A stretch of 64,000 nt of DNA from Pseudovibrio sp. Alg231-02 (GCF_900143565.1 NZ_FREX01000001.1:387068-451067); one strand, 5' to 3'. Numbered from the stretch's first letter, positions 48,643 to 58,924 are shown. Numbers and translations: made by a program. The notes: a model not told the origin generated them from the sequence alone.

Positions 48643-49863
48643 TCAAGCTGGAGAGCGCACAAGCATCAATTGAGGTTTTACAGCAAACAGAACCAAGCCG
48701 AGACCGAAGCAATAGAGGCTGGAAAATGCAAACTGGGTGTCCAGCTCTATACCGTTATCCAGCAGGATGCCCATGAGACCTGGAGCGAGTGCAGAAGCGA
48801 AGACCATCAGCGCAGAGTAGATTGCACGAATAGAACCCAGATGAGCTGTTCCATAAAGCTCGGCCAGAACAGCAGAGGCAATCGCCCCCCAGGAGCCAAC
48901 GGTTATGGCGAGGATGATCATCGCAATTGGCACAAAGTACTCTTCGCCGCCAAAGGCAAACACGAGCACACTCACACCAAGAGGAATAACAGAAAGCGGG
49001 AGCAATGAGACGGCAGAGAAACGGTCAATCAACATACCAGCAGTCATAGAGAACACAGCACCAGCCGCTGCATAGAGTGGCAGATAGGACGGGATCACAG
49101 TCCGTGCCCAGCCCTTTGCTTCCATGAAGTGGACCTGATGGAACATGAGGCCCGTGACAAGAAACGGTACAGCGAGCACGGCTGTCATAACCACCCAGAA
49201 CCGCCAGTCTGACATCACCTGCTTTCTGGTCCAGCTCACAGCAGGGCCATTTGAGCCTGAAGACTCAAGCGGGTTTTCCGGTGTCCGGTCCTTCTTGAGG
49301 GTCAGATAAGCCAGAGGAAGGAAGACGACGAGAAGCGTTATGCCCGCAGCGGACCAGAGATCCCGCCATGAGAATGCGACCATGAGCGAGACAGCGGCCA
49401 ATGGCAAAAGCGCTTCGCCTGCCATGTTGCCAAAGGACGCAAGGCTGAGAGCCTTCCCTCTGGAGCCATGAAACCAGCGCGACATGGCTGTCTGCGAAGT
49501 ATGGGGGAGCATGCCCTGCCCGAACAGGCGTAGGCCATAGAGGCAAATTGCAAGTAATATGATGGAGTTATGCCAGCTCATTAAGAAACTGAATCCGGCA
49601 AGAATAATAATTGCAGCACACCCGACGACCACAGGGCGATAAAAATCGACTATCCTGCCCAAATAGATAAGCGTTGCAGCACTTGCCAGTGTCGCAAACA
49701 TGTAAATTGAGCCGAAATCACCGTGAGAGAGGCTATAGGTCTCACGGATCTGGGAGGAAAATTGCGCGATGAAGAAGGTTTGACCAAAGCTGGAGCCAAA
49801 CCCGAGCAGAAACCCGCCCGCGACCCAGCGCAGGTTGCGCTGGAGAAATTGGAAGAAAGTCAT
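48643..49863 (-). CDS. MFS transporter (monocarboxylate/oxalate-formate-like)
   Basis: 406-aa inner-membrane protein with 12 predicted TM segments. TM1-TM2 carry GGFLLGFGSSFGQTFFIAQFS, the loop has LGRIVDFYRP, and the TM4/5 region has SQTAMSRWFHGSRGKALSLASFGNMAGEALLP. This last segment, with Trp-Phe and Arg-Gly-Lys-Ala, is typical of the oxalate/formate and monocarboxylate groups. The substrate cannot be predicted. It lies downstream of nadE, separated by hairpins. Confidence 0.87.
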   Translation of the reverse strand: MTFFQFLQRNLRWVAGGFLLGFGSSFGQTFFIAQFSSQIRETYSLSHGDFGSIYMFATLASAATLIYLGRIVDFYRPVVVGCAAIIILAGFSFLMSWHNSIILLAICLYGLRLFGQGMLPHTSQTAMSRWFHGSRGKALSLASFGNMAGEALLPLAAVSLMVAFSWRDLWSAAGITLLVVFLPLAYLTLKKDRTPENPLESSGSNGPAVSWTRKQVMSDWRFWVVMTAVLAVPFLVTGLMFHQVHFMEAKGWARTVIPSYLPLYAAAGAVFSMTAGMLIDRFSAVSLLPLSVIPLGVSVLVFAFGGEEYFVPIAMIILAITVGSWGAIASAVLAELYGTAHLGSIRAIYSALMVFASALAPGLMGILLDNGIELDTQFAFSSLYCFGLGLVLFAVKPQLMLVRSPA

Positions 49864-49894
49864 AGACTTAACCTAAAAAGCGTAGAAAGTGATT

Positions 49895-49918
49895 CAGGCA
49901 AGGCGTGATGCTTGCCTG
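49895..49918 (-). terminator. Hairpin downstream of nadE (distal)
   Basis: An 8-bp stem CAGGCAAG/CTTGCCTG with an 8-nt loop, between nadE and the MFS gene. No T-run. Confidence 0.5.
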
Positions 49919-49941
49919 AGCACCAGAGATCAAGTCTAGAG

Positions 49942-49980
49942 CGCGGCTTGCTTGTTCTTAAAGTAAGATCTCAAGCCGCG
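49942..49980 (-). terminator. Hairpin downstream of nadE (proximal)
   Basis: CGCGGCTTG/CAAGCCGCG (9 bp) encloses a smaller CTTA/TAAG stem. It starts 8 bp after the nadE stop. Confidence 0.6.
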
Positions 49981-49987
49981 TGTGGTT

Positions 49988-51658
49988 CTAGGTTCGATCC
50001 CGGAAACGGTTGGTGATTGGGTAGCGACGATCGCGCCCAAAGTTCTTTAGTGTGATTTTAACACCCGGTGCAGCCTGACGACGCTTGTACTCTGCGATGT
50101 AAAGAAGGTGTTCGACTCGATGGATGGTTTCTACAGAGTGGCCGCGCTTGGCGATCTCGTCAAGGCTCAACTCTTTTTCAACGAGACAATGCAGGATGTC
50201 ATCCAGAACATCGTACTCTGGCAGGCTGTCCTGATCGGTCTGATTTTCACGCAGCTCAGCTGTTGGCGCTTTGACGATGATGTTGTTCGGGATCACCTCA
50301 CCCGCCGGCCCCATCACACCTGCCGGATGGTTTTTGTTGCGCCAGTCAGAGAGACGATAAACCTCGGTCTTATAAAGATCCTTGATCGGGTTGAAGCCGC
50401 CATTCATATCCCCATAAAGGGTGGCGTAGCCGACAGACATTTCTGACTTGTTGCCGGTGGTCACAACCATGGAGCCGAATTTGTTGGATACCGCCATAAG
50501 GATGACACCGCGAGAACGGGACTGAAGGTTTTCCTCGGTGATACCGCTCTCAGTGCCGGCAAATACGCCAGCCAGCGTCTGCTGGAAGCCCTCGACAGGC
50601 TCTGCGATTGGAATGGTATTGTACTTCACCCCAAGTGCATCCGCGCAGGCCTTGGCGTCCTTGATACTTTCCTCGGAGGTGTAGCGATATGGTAGCATGA
50701 TGCAGTGAACACGATCAGCGCCCAGAGCATCAACGGCCATGGCCGCACAGATCGCGCTATCAATACCGCCGGACAGGCCCAGCACCACGCCGGGGAAGCC
50801 GTTCTTGTTTACGTAGTCTTTCAGTCCAAGCACGCAAGCAAGCCAGTCTGCTTCCTGTGTATCTGGCATTGGAACGATGCGAGTTGGTTTTGCGAACCAC
50901 AGACCTTCTGCATCTTTATTGAAGTCGAGGTAATCTGTTTCCTCGGTGAATTGACCGAGTTGCATCACCAATGAGCGATCATGATTGAGGGCAAAGGATG
51001 CGCCGTCAAACACGAGCTCATCCTGACCACCAACCTGATTACAATACACGAGCGGAAGGCCCGTTTCGACAACACGAGAGAGCATGATCTGCATGCGCTC
51101 ATCTATTTTATCGCGGTAGTAAGGAGACCCATTTGGAACCAGCAGGATTTCAGCACCTGTCTCTTCCAGACATTCGCAAACCTCATCGGACCATGTGTCT
51201 TCACAAATCGGAACGCCAAGGCGCACACCACGGAAACTCATCGGACCCGGATTGGGCCCAGCATCAAAGACACGCTTTTCATCGAAAACGCCATAGTTTG
51301 GCAGGTCGACCTTGTAACGCAGGCCCTCAATGTTGCCGTTGTCGAGCAGTGCGACGGCGTTGTAGAGCTTATCCTCTTCGGCCCATGGCAGGCCAACGAG
51401 CAGCGCGGGACCACCATCAGCCGTTTCTTTTGCCAAGCCTTCCAGTTCACGCTTACAGGCAGCTACGAAGGCTGGCTTCAAGACCAGATCCTCTGGCGGA
51501 TAGCCAGCCAGAAACAGTTCAGAATACAAAACCAGATCAGCGCCTTGTTCGGCGGCCAGCTTTCGGTGATGACGCACTTTCTCAGCATTACCGGAGATAT
51601 CACCAAGGCAAGGGTTGGCCTGTACGACGGCCAAACGGAACTGGTCTTTAATCATCAT
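49988..51658 (-). CDS. nadE: Glutamine-dependent NAD+ synthase
   Basis: Last step of NAD synthesis: amidates deamido-NAD using ammonia channelled from glutamine. The 556-aa two-domain protein has an N-terminal nitrilase-fold glutaminase with Glu47, Lys116 and Cys152 (GVPICEDTW). A C-terminal ATP-pyrophosphatase synthetase domain carries the P-loop LSGGIDSAICAA (about 296). Two adjacent ATGs (51658/51655) could start it. It is monocistronic or first of a loose cluster. Confidence 0.96.
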   Translation of the reverse strand: MMIKDQFRLAVVQANPCLGDISGNAEKVRHHRKLAAEQGADLVLYSELFLAGYPPEDLVLKPAFVAACKRELEGLAKETADGGPALLVGLPWAEEDKLYNAVALLDNGNIEGLRYKVDLPNYGVFDEKRVFDAGPNPGPMSFRGVRLGVPICEDTWSDEVCECLEETGAEILLVPNGSPYYRDKIDERMQIMLSRVVETGLPLVYCNQVGGQDELVFDGASFALNHDRSLVMQLGQFTEETDYLDFNKDAEGLWFAKPTRIVPMPDTQEADWLACVLGLKDYVNKNGFPGVVLGLSGGIDSAICAAMAVDALGADRVHCIMLPYRYTSEESIKDAKACADALGVKYNTIPIAEPVEGFQQTLAGVFAGTESGITEENLQSRSRGVILMAVSNKFGSMVVTTGNKSEMSVGYATLYGDMNGGFNPIKDLYKTEVYRLSDWRNKNHPAGVMGPAGEVIPNNIIVKAPTAELRENQTDQDSLPEYDVLDDILHCLVEKELSLDEIAKRGHSVETIHRVEHLLYIAEYKRRQAAPGVKITLKNFGRDRRYPITNRFRDRT

Positions 51659-51809
51659 ATAAACTTCAAAGGCTTTAGTGGATGGAAGGGGTGGCCCTGT
51701 TTGCTTCGAGCTTTAATAGCTTTGGTTCTCGTGTACCGCGTTTTTGTAGCAGAGAAAAGTCGATCCATCACATAGTTGACGGTTGAGGAAAGGATTCACA
51801 GGGTGAAAA

Positions 51810-52334
51810 TCAATCTGACGACTTCTTCTTCACCTGCCCAGAATCTTTCGCCTTTGCCATGAGGTCCAGATGCTGTTGCAGCCTTGTGCCCATTGGCATC
51901 TGTGCCATGTCCCTGGCCTGAATAGGCTCATCCCCCTGCATCACGATGGCCTTCAGGCGATCATACAGAATTGCGGGTGCGATTGGTTTGGCAAGGAAGT
52001 AATTTACGCCAGCATTGCGCGCTGCCACAACAACGGAACGGCGGGAATCAGCCGTAATGACGATTACCGGGGTCTTGGCAATTTCAGAATCTTCGTCCTG
52101 CCTGAGAATACGGAGGAAGTCATTGCCATCAATCGGGTGCATGATCCAGTCGCACAGCACAATATCGGGCCTGCGATCGAGCAGAATTGCGATCGCGTCG
52201 GCCCCGTCGCCTGCTTCGTAGATGGAACGCACGCCAAAGCCGGAGATCATAGTGCGCAAGATGGAACGCATGTAGTTGTTGTCATCCACAATAAGGATTG
52301 AATAGCCAGACAACAAAGAATCGCTCTGAAGCAA
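51810..52334 (-). CDS. Single-domain response regulator (CheY-like)
   Basis: A receiver domain with Asp17-Asp18, phospho-acceptor Asp62 (DIVLCDWIM), Thr in VITAD and Lys116 (FLAKPI), followed by a ~50-residue polar Lys/Ser-rich tail without an output domain. I take the TTG at 52334 because AGGGAG lies 6 bases upstream, giving 174 aa; ATGs at 52400/52397 would add a Cys/Phe-rich segment that is not protein-like. No kinase is adjacent. The tail could mediate partner binding. Confidence 0.82.
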   Translation of the reverse strand: MLQSDSLLSGYSILIVDDNNYMRSILRTMISGFGVRSIYEAGDGADAIAILLDRRPDIVLCDWIMHPIDGNDFLRILRQDEDSEIAKTPVIVITADSRRSVVVAARNAGVNYFLAKPIAPAILYDRLKAIVMQGDEPIQARDMAQMPMGTRLQQHLDLMAKAKDSGQVKKKSSD

Positions 52335-52445
52335 CAAACTCTCCCTGAGGGCGAAAAACCTAGAAAAACATCGAGCAGCGAAAGGCAGGAGGCACATCAT
52401 TCCAATTTTCTATGTGCTTCGCATATAAATATTTATCAAAAAAAG

Positions 52446-52470
52446 AGGGGCTGCACAATGTGCAACCCCT
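52446..52470 (-). terminator. Terminator of the DAHP synthase gene
   Basis: An 11-bp stem with one mismatch (AGGGGTTGCAC/GTGCAGCCCCT on the minus strand) followed by CTTTTTTT, 29 bp after the stop. Confidence 0.88.
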
Positions 52471-52498
52471 GATCATCATATGAATACTCTAGATAGAG

Positions 52499-53869
52499 TT
52501 AAGTGTTCACTGCAAGGCGTGTATCAGATTCTTTTCTGAGGTTCTCTGCGATTTTGAACGCCAGCTCCAGAGCCTGATCCGCATTGAGGCGAGGATCGCA
52601 ATGGGTGTGGTAACGATCACCGAGTTGTTCTGCGGACAATGCGCGTGCACCGCCGGTACATTCGGTTACGTTACGGCCAGTCATTTCGACGTGAACACCA
52701 CCTGCATGAGTGCCTTCAGCGCGGTGAACCGCGAAGAATGCTTCTACTTCACGCAGAATACGCTCGAACGGACGCGTTTTGTATCCGTTTGCAGTGATGG
52801 TATTGCCGTGCATCGGGTCACAGGACCAAACAACTTTCTTACCCTCACGCTCAACAGCGCGTACCATAGCTGGGAGATGTTCGAACACCTTGTCCTGACC
52901 GAAACGGGTGATCAGTGTCAAACGACCAGCTTCGTTTTCAGGGTTCAGAACGTCGATCAGCTTGATCAGCTCTTCAGGATCAAGAGATGGACCACATTTG
53001 AGGCCAATCGGGTTCTTGATGCCACGGAAGAATTCAACATGTGCATGATCCAGCTGACGCGTACGATCACCGATCCAGAGCATATGGCCGGATGTTGCGT
53101 AACATTCGCCAGTGGTGGAATCGATGCGTGTCAGCGCTTCTTCGTAGCCCAGAAGCAATGCTTCGTGACTGGTGAAGAAATCGGTGGAACGCAGCTGTGG
53201 TGTATTGTCGGGATCAACACCGCAAGCACGCATGAAGGAGACGGCGTCGGAAATACGATCTGCCATTTCCTGATAACGGTGTGCCTGCGGGCTGTCTTTT
53301 ACGAAGCCGAGCATCCACTGATGGACGTGATCCAGGTTGGCAAAGCCACCTTGCGCGAACGCACGGATCAGGTTCAACGTCGCAGCAGACTGACGGTAGG
53401 CTTTCACCTGACGCTCAGGGTCCGGAATACGAGAGTCTTCGTTGAACTCGATACCGTTGATGATGTCACCACGGTAGCTTGGCAGTTCAATATCGCCTTT
53501 CTTCTCAATATTAGAAGAACGCGGTTTTGCAAACTGACCAGCAATACGGCCCACTTTTACAACTGGCTGCTGCGCACCATAGGTGAGCGCCACGGCCATT
53601 TGCAGGAATGCTCTAAAAAAGTCGCGAATGTGATCAGCGTGATGCTCTGCAAAGCTCTCCGCACAATCACCACCTTGCAAGAGGAATCCACGCCCCTCGG
53701 CAACATCAGCGAGCTGCGCTTTCAACTTGCGCGCCTCACCTGCAAACACGAGCGGCGGATAAGTTGCTAGGCGACTTTCAACGTCTGCCACTGCTTCCTT
53801 ATCTGGATAGTCCGGTACCTGCACGATCGGTTTTGATCGCCAGGAATCCGGTGTCCATTTGTCCGCCAT
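52499..53869 (-). CDS. 3-deoxy-7-phosphoheptulonate synthase, class II
   Basis: First step of the shikimate pathway (PEP + erythrose 4-phosphate to DAHP). The 456-aa protein is the plant-like class II type: it opens with [10 protein letters not shown] and has [28 protein letters not shown] with the metal-binding Cys, and [14 protein letters not shown]. Later motifs are [38 protein letters not shown] and [12 protein letters not shown]. Class II enzymes are usual in alphaproteobacteria. It is monocistronic. Confidence 0.96.
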   Translation of the reverse strand: MADKWTPDSWRSKPIVQVPDYPDKEAVADVESRLATYPPLVFAGEARKLKAQLADVAEGRGFLLQGGDCAESFAEHHADHIRDFFRAFLQMAVALTYGAQQPVVKVGRIAGQFAKPRSSNIEKKGDIELPSYRGDIINGIEFNEDSRIPDPERQVKAYRQSAATLNLIRAFAQGGFANLDHVHQWMLGFVKDSPQAHRYQEMADRISDAVSFMRACGVDPDNTPQLRSTDFFTSHEALLLGYEEALTRIDSTTGECYATSGHMLWIGDRTRQLDHAHVEFFRGIKNPIGLKCGPSLDPEELIKLIDVLNPENEAGRLTLITRFGQDKVFEHLPAMVRAVEREGKKVVWSCDPMHGNTITANGYKTRPFERILREVEAFFAVHRAEGTHAGGVHVEMTGRNVTECTGGARALSAEQLGDRYHTHCDPRLNADQALELAFKIAENLRKESDTRLAVNT

Positions 53870-54221
53870 CTTAAAACTCCATCAATACGGAATGCTGCCA
53901 GCGCGCCCTATGCGCCTCTCTTTGGCAGCGTTAATTCTTTGAGCTGTTCTCATCATGAGACAAAAGCCCAGAAAGGCTTATACACGCAGCCCGTTTATCT
54001 GACTAGGGGGACGTATACGTTGTTTTATCGCTGTAGGTTGAGGATACCTCAAAAAAATCAGGCCCTATGAGAATCCATCAAACCAATCTGCTTTAGAGCT
54101 ACTATGTTCTAATAAATTAGAACTTGATAGACAATTATTTCAAAGCACCCTTCAAGATCGCAGATGAACACTTGTGTAAAGATACATGAAGCGTTCACAC
54201 TCGCGAACCATGAACCTAATT
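53870..54221. other. Spacer between DAHP synthase and the GGCT-like gene
   Basis: About 350 bp, AT-rich. It must hold the DAHP synthase promoter. I see no gene, hairpin with T-run or strong operator. Confidence 0.35.
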
Positions 54222-54848
54222 TCAGCGATTTAAATATTGAGCATTCACAGATTTCAGCAGATCGTCAATCGTTGCCGCAAGTTCTTTGGACAGAACAATA
54301 GCACGCGGATAAAACGGCTCTGTGCGATCATTTAGGATTGGTACACGATCCCAGCCGTCCGTGGTTTCCATGAAGTGCAACAATCCTTCATGCCCCCACA
54401 GGCGATGGAATCCAGCCATGACGCAGTCAACATAACTTTGCAGGATTGGGTGCTCGTCATTGCCCCAGTGCGCGTACTGATCCTGCACCTGATAAAGGAA
54501 CGTGTCTGATGGCATCTGCCTGCCACAATCGGGCACGAAACTATCATCACTGAGGGATTTGCGGTTATAATGCCATTCACGTTTATCCAGCGCAGGCAGG
54601 TTTGCTTTTGTATCAAGCACCATCGCACCACGAATGACAGAGCCCTCTTCACGACGAACACCCAATGCGCAGACACCAACGCCTGACATGCGGCCATTGC
54701 CTTCTTTGCCTTTGGAGCAACCACGCCATTCCCGCTTCCAGCCACTCAGCTGTCCAGCAACCACAGTCGTGCCTGCGGGCAAAGTTTCTTCATTTACGAG
54801 TGAGCCATAACCAAAATAGCAAATCTGGTCCTGTGTGAGGTCAGTCAC
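54222..54848 (-). CDS. Gamma-glutamylcyclotransferase-like protein
   Basis: 208 aa. The N-terminal YFGYGSLVN is the substrate-loop signature of the GGCT/BtrG fold, and the rest (VLDTKANLPALDKREWHYNRKSL, YVDCVMAGF) keeps the catalytic-Glu region (LDKRE). It could cleave gamma-glutamyl amines or act on another small substrate. The start is GTG 54848 with AGGA at 6 bases; a TTG at 54863 is possible. It is on the same strand as gor, a glutathione enzyme, but a terminator separates them. Confidence 0.75.
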   Translation of the reverse strand: MTDLTQDQICYFGYGSLVNEETLPAGTTVVAGQLSGWKREWRGCSKGKEGNGRMSGVGVCALGVRREEGSVIRGAMVLDTKANLPALDKREWHYNRKSLSDDSFVPDCGRQMPSDTFLYQVQDQYAHWGNDEHPILQSYVDCVMAGFHRLWGHEGLLHFMETTDGWDRVPILNDRTEPFYPRAIVLSKELAATIDDLLKSVNAQYLNR

Positions 54849-54899
54849 GAGTATTCCTATCAAAACGAGAAAGATGCCCTGCTCCAGATGCAGGACAAA

Positions 54900-54931
54900 A
54901 AAGAACCGCTAGCAAAGGCCAGCGGTTCTTT
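54900..54931 (-). terminator. Terminator of gor
   Basis: An 11-bp stem AAAGAACCGCT/AGCGGTTCTTT with a 10-nt loop, 17 bp after the gor stop, followed by TTTTTTGTCC on the minus strand. Confidence 0.85.
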
Positions 54932-54947
54932 GGAAGTCAACTAAAGT

Positions 54948-56327
54948 TTAATTCTTGCGGATACGCTCAGATGGTTCGCGCATTGTCACCAATTCTTCTG
55001 CAGCAGTCGGATGCACCGCAATGGTACGGTCGTAGTCCGACTTGGTGGCGCCCATGGACAGGGTCACGCCGATGATCTGGATAAGTTCGCCAGAGTCTGG
55101 ACCCATGATGTGAATGCCGAGGATTTTGTCGGTATCCGCATCCACCAGCATCTTAAGGAACATCTTGCCAGGTTTGCCAGAAAGGGTGTTCTTCATCGGA
55201 CGGAAGGATGAGGAATAGATATCGATGTTGTCGAAGCGCGCCTCAGCTTCTTCCTGCGTCAGACCTGCGGTACCAATCTCAGGCTGAGAGAAGACTGCGG
55301 TCGGGATCATAGAGTGATCGACATGCCACTCCTTGCCACCATAGGTGCTGTCTGCGAAAGCATGGCCTTCACGGATCGCAACTGGCGTCAAGTTGGCACG
55401 GTTCGTGACATCGCCCACAGCAAAGATGCTTGGCACAGAGCTCTGGCTCTGCGGAGTGACGACGATTGCACCTGCTTTGTCGAGTTCAACGCCAGCCTCT
55501 TCGAGACCGAGGCCTGCTGTGTTCGGACGGCGACCGATCGCGTAGAGCACCTGGTCGGCTTCGATTACTTCACCGGCGTGGGTGGTCACTGTCAGACCGC
55601 CCTCATGCTTCTCAATGGATGCAATGGTGGACTTGGTTTTGACGGTGATACCTTTTTCTACCATCTGCTCATGCAGACCAGTACGCACGTCCATATCGAA
55701 ACCGCGCAGGATTTCTTCACCGCGATACAAAAGCGTGGTCTCAGATCCCATGCCGTTGAAGATGCCAGCGAACTCGACGGCGATGTAACCGCCACCGACA
55801 ACGATGGTTCGCTTCGGGAACTCGGAGAGGTGGAACGCCTCATTGGAGGTGATGGTATGCTCGCAACCCACAAGGCCTGCATCAACGTTCGGCGTTGCGC
55901 CAACAGCTACAAGGATACGTTCAGCTGTAATGACTTGATCGGTAGACAGCAAACGAACGGTGTTCGGGCCTTCAATTACCGCGCGGCTGTCATGCAGCTC
56001 AACGCCGGACTTATCCAGGTTGCGGCGATAAATGCCTTCCAGGCGGGTGATTTCCTTGTCTTTATTTTCGACAAGCTTATCAAAATCAAAGGTTGGCGTG
56101 CCGTTCAGGCTCCAGCCATACCCGTCCGCATTTGCGAATTCCTCGGTGAATTTAGATGCATAAACAAAGAGTTTTTTGGGAACACAGCCGCGGATAACGC
56201 AGGTCCCGCCATAGCGAAATTCTTCAGCAATACCGACACGGGCGCCATGGGTTGCTGCGATGCGCGCTGCACGTACGCCGCCAGAACCGGCCCCAATAAC
56301 AAAGAGATCGTAGTCGAAATTAGTCAT
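54948..56327 (-). CDS. gor: Glutathione-disulfide reductase
   Basis: Reduces GSSG with NADPH; cytosolic FAD homodimer. The 459-aa protein opens with the FAD motif VIGAGSGGVRAAR and the redox pair Cys43/Cys48 (GGTCVIRGCVPKKL). A second Rossmann motif (VVGGGYIAVEFAG) and FAVGDVT follow, then the C-terminal HPTAAEE with the catalytic His439-Glu444 pair. ATG 56327 (MTNFDYD) is the conserved start. The frame upstream to 56363 is not conserved. Confidence 0.95.
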   Translation of the reverse strand: MTNFDYDLFVIGAGSGGVRAARIAATHGARVGIAEEFRYGGTCVIRGCVPKKLFVYASKFTEEFANADGYGWSLNGTPTFDFDKLVENKDKEITRLEGIYRRNLDKSGVELHDSRAVIEGPNTVRLLSTDQVITAERILVAVGATPNVDAGLVGCEHTITSNEAFHLSEFPKRTIVVGGGYIAVEFAGIFNGMGSETTLLYRGEEILRGFDMDVRTGLHEQMVEKGITVKTKSTIASIEKHEGGLTVTTHAGEVIEADQVLYAIGRRPNTAGLGLEEAGVELDKAGAIVVTPQSQSSVPSIFAVGDVTNRANLTPVAIREGHAFADSTYGGKEWHVDHSMIPTAVFSQPEIGTAGLTQEEAEARFDNIDIYSSSFRPMKNTLSGKPGKMFLKMLVDADTDKILGIHIMGPDSGELIQIIGVTLSMGATKSDYDRTIAVHPTAAEELVTMREPSERIRKN

Positions 56328-56491
56328 TACAGCCCACTTTCGTTTGCAATAAACCTTATGCAACGACGTTTCGTTACGCTCTAAGGTCTTGTCTTATAAA
56401 AACGTAGGCTCAGATTTGGGCCAGATACGCCCAAATTTCAAGGGGCGTATCTGATCTAACTGTTCATTTTGGATTGCGATTTCGTGATCGC

Positions 56492-57007
56492 TTATTGAGC
56501 AGCCATTTCAGCAAGTTTCTTCCGTGAAATTGCGACCATATCGGTGCTGACTGCATCACTCCACTGCTTTGCAGCACCGATCGTCAATGCAGACAGTGTA
56601 CCGGACAGGTCAGCAAGACGCTTACCGGTGTCGGAGTTGTAGAAGGTTGCGATTTCATTGAGCTGCTCTTCAGAGAAGCGACGAGCCCATACTTCATAAA
56701 TCACACGATCCAGCTCCTGACGGCGCGGGATAAGTTCAACAGCAGCCTCATTCACAGCGATGTCGATCTCAGCGCTCATTGCCGGATTAGAACGAATAAA
56801 CAGGGTACGAGTACGCTCTGCAACATCTGGAAGGATGTTATCGAAGTTCTCGATGGACTTTGTTGCACGAACAGCCGCTTTTGCAGCTTCGATGTGGCTT
56901 TCAGAAATGGAATTGTCCTGAGCCATAACCGGGCTGGAAATCAGCACACCAGCAACAACCAGTGATGCAACACCTGCAATTGCTGCAGACTTGAACTTAG
57001 CGAGCAT
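56492..57007 (-). CDS. DUF2059 domain exported protein
   Basis: 171 aa with a signal peptide (AAIAGVASLVVAGVLISSPVMA). The helical mature part carries the DUF2059 core, notably YEVWARRFSEEQLNEIATFYNSDTGKRLAD, including the FYNS-x-x-G-K pattern. The family function is unknown. It lies between gor and rpiA on the same strand, with about 50 bp to rpiA. Confidence 0.9.
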   Translation of the reverse strand: MLAKFKSAAIAGVASLVVAGVLISSPVMAQDNSISESHIEAAKAAVRATKSIENFDNILPDVAERTRTLFIRSNPAMSAEIDIAVNEAAVELIPRRQELDRVIYEVWARRFSEEQLNEIATFYNSDTGKRLADLSGTLSALTIGAAKQWSDAVSTDMVAISRKKLAEMAAQ

Positions 57008-57061
57008 AAAATGGCTCCCCTATATTTTAATCAGCTGCCCTAAAATGACTGTCGGGACAGC

Positions 57062-57751
57062 TTAAGGTTCCAAGACACGAATTTCATCAGTACCGGCAAC
57101 ATAGGCCCGTACTGCCATATCAATAAACAACCCGTGCTCAACGACACCTGGAATAACCTCCAGGCGTTTTGCCAGTGACTTCGGATTGCTGATTGCCTGT
57201 AGGTGGCAATCAAGAATGTAGTTGCCGTTATCGGTTACAAGTGGCTTTTCCCCTGCCATACGCAGGATCATCTCACCTTGCAGCCCCTCAGCGTCCAGGC
57301 TGTTTTGCATCATCTGGCGAGTGGCCTCAAGTCCGAACGGAACAACCTCCACGGGAAGCGGAAACTTTCCGAGGGTATCAACAATTTTGCTCTCATCAGC
57401 AATCACAAGCATGCTTCCGGAAGCAGCTGCAATAATTTTTTCACGAAGCAGCGCTGCGCCGCCGCCTTTGATAAGGTTCAGCTGCGGATCAATTTCGTCC
57501 GCCCCATCGATAACCAGATCCAGCACTGGCGTTTCATCCAGTGTGGTCAACGGCACTCCAAGCTCGTCGCAAAGAGCTTGGGAATAAGATGAGGCTGGCA
57601 CGCCGATGATCTCAAAGCCATCCTTCACCATCTCTGCCAGAAGGCGGATCAGTTCATTGACTGTTGAACCAGAACCTATCCCCAACTTCATGCCGGGCTT
57701 AACTTCCTTGAGTGCTGCAGCTGCGGCCTGCGCCTTCAAACTCATTGCCAT
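57062..57751 (-). CDS. rpiA: Ribose-5-phosphate isomerase A
   Basis: Interconverts ribose 5-phosphate and ribulose 5-phosphate in the pentose phosphate pathway. The 229-aa protein has the phosphate loop GIGSGSTVNELI, the DGADEIDPQLNLIKGGGAAL active-site box with the catalytic Asp/Glu, and VIADESKIVDTLGKFPLPVEVVPFG. The start is ATG 57751, with ATG 57745 possible. Confidence 0.96.
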   Translation of the reverse strand: MAMSLKAQAAAAALKEVKPGMKLGIGSGSTVNELIRLLAEMVKDGFEIIGVPASSYSQALCDELGVPLTTLDETPVLDLVIDGADEIDPQLNLIKGGGAALLREKIIAAASGSMLVIADESKIVDTLGKFPLPVEVVPFGLEATRQMMQNSLDAEGLQGEMILRMAGEKPLVTDNGNYILDCHLQAISNPKSLAKRLEVIPGVVEHGLFIDMAVRAYVAGTDEIRVLEP

Positions 57752-57989
57752 CTGACTAATTTCTCTTCCCCGGACCCAAAGCTTGTTCGGAAACGTTCAC
57801 AGACAAGAACAATTCTGCCTAGTTATTGCGCTTGGGTCTACTGTGACATAACTCCTGCTGATTACCATGAGGTGTGTGTCCCGCCAAGCAGCAATCCACC
57901 CAACACACTATAGGTTTTCCTCGCAAATTGACTTCACGGTGAATTTCGGTAGTGTGGCGCGGATTTTCTCAACAGAAACGAGCTTAAGT

Positions 57990-58673
57990 ATGACAACACC
58001 AGTTCTGGTTTTCGACCTAGACGGTACTCTCCTGGAGACCATGGGAGACCTCACAGCGTCGATGAATCATGTTTTGGTAGAAGCCGGGTTTGAAGCCATT
58101 GAGCCTGAACGGGTCAGGAAAATGGTCGGGGCAGGCGTGAAAGTGCTGATGAGCCGTGGGCTCGAGGCAAGCAAGATTGAAGTGACAGATGAAGTTCTGG
58201 AACCATTGCTTGCCAAGTTTATTCGCTACTACGAGACTCATATTGCAGATAAGACCCATGCTTTTCCGCAGGCGCTGGAAACAGTTGCACGGCTGAGAGC
58301 TGCTGGCTGGAAAACAGCTATCTGCACAAACAAACTGGAAAAACTGGCTAAACCGCTGGTTCGGGCCATGGACATGGAACACCTGTTTGACGCTGTAGTG
58401 GGCGGAGACACCTTCTCCAAGAACAAGCCGGATGCGATGCCAGTCTTTGGCGCAATCGACATTGCCGGTGGCTCCCGCGCAGGCTCCATTTTCATTGGCG
58501 ATTCCAAGGCTGACATCAGCGCTGCACGTAACGCTGGCCTGCCCGTGATCGCCGTGGATTTCGGTTACACAGACATTCCTGTCCGCGAACTGGGGCCTGA
58601 TGTGGTGATTTCTCACTACAATCAGCTGGAAGCGGCAGTCAAAGAGTTGAGTGCTGAGAACGCACCGACCTAA
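57990..58673 (+). CDS. gph: Phosphoglycolate phosphatase (HAD family)
   Basis: HAD hydrolase of 227 aa. Motif I is VFDLDGTLLE (Asp9, Asp11), motif II is AICTNK, motif III is the Lys in FSKNKPD, and motif IV is FIGDSKADI. A helical cap lies between residues ~20 and 85. The order and length fit Gph, which removes 2-phosphoglycolate arising from DNA repair or oxygenase activity. ATG 57990 is chosen because the HAD motif starts 6 residues later. It is divergent from rpiA. Confidence 0.9.
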   Translation: MTTPVLVFDLDGTLLETMGDLTASMNHVLVEAGFEAIEPERVRKMVGAGVKVLMSRGLEASKIEVTDEVLEPLLAKFIRYYETHIADKTHAFPQALETVARLRAAGWKTAICTNKLEKLAKPLVRAMDMEHLFDAVVGGDTFSKNKPDAMPVFGAIDIAGGSRAGSIFIGDSKADISAARNAGLPVIAVDFGYTDIPVRELGPDVVISHYNQLEAAVKELSAENAPT

Positions 58674-58698
58674 CTCTCTGATATAGATACAAGATACT

Positions 58699-58735
58699 CT
58701 GCCGCCCCTGTTTGTTCAGTGGGCGGCAGATTTGT
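58699..58735 (+). terminator. Terminator of gph
   Basis: A 9-bp stem CTGCCGCCC/GGGCGGCAG with a 13-nt loop followed by ATTTGTTT, 26 bp after the gph stop. Confidence 0.8.
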
Positions 58736-58924
58736 TTACAGCCGCAAATCCGTCTCAATTCCCCCACGTAAATCCCATCAATAAATCACTGCTTGGTTCG
58801 ATTTCTCGCTCAATGCAGTCACATTCCCCTGCGAAACATTCAGTCAATCGGAAAGCTCTGTTTTCCAGTAAATGAACATCAACACGGGAACACTGCGCCA
58901 CATCAGGTGCAGGTCAATGGCTGC

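Noticed and set aside
53500-53770. Long plus-strand frame (389 aa, 52601-53770) over the DAHP synthase gene
   Set aside because: It is antisense to a full-length conserved class II DAHP synthase and has Cys/Thr-rich shadow composition.
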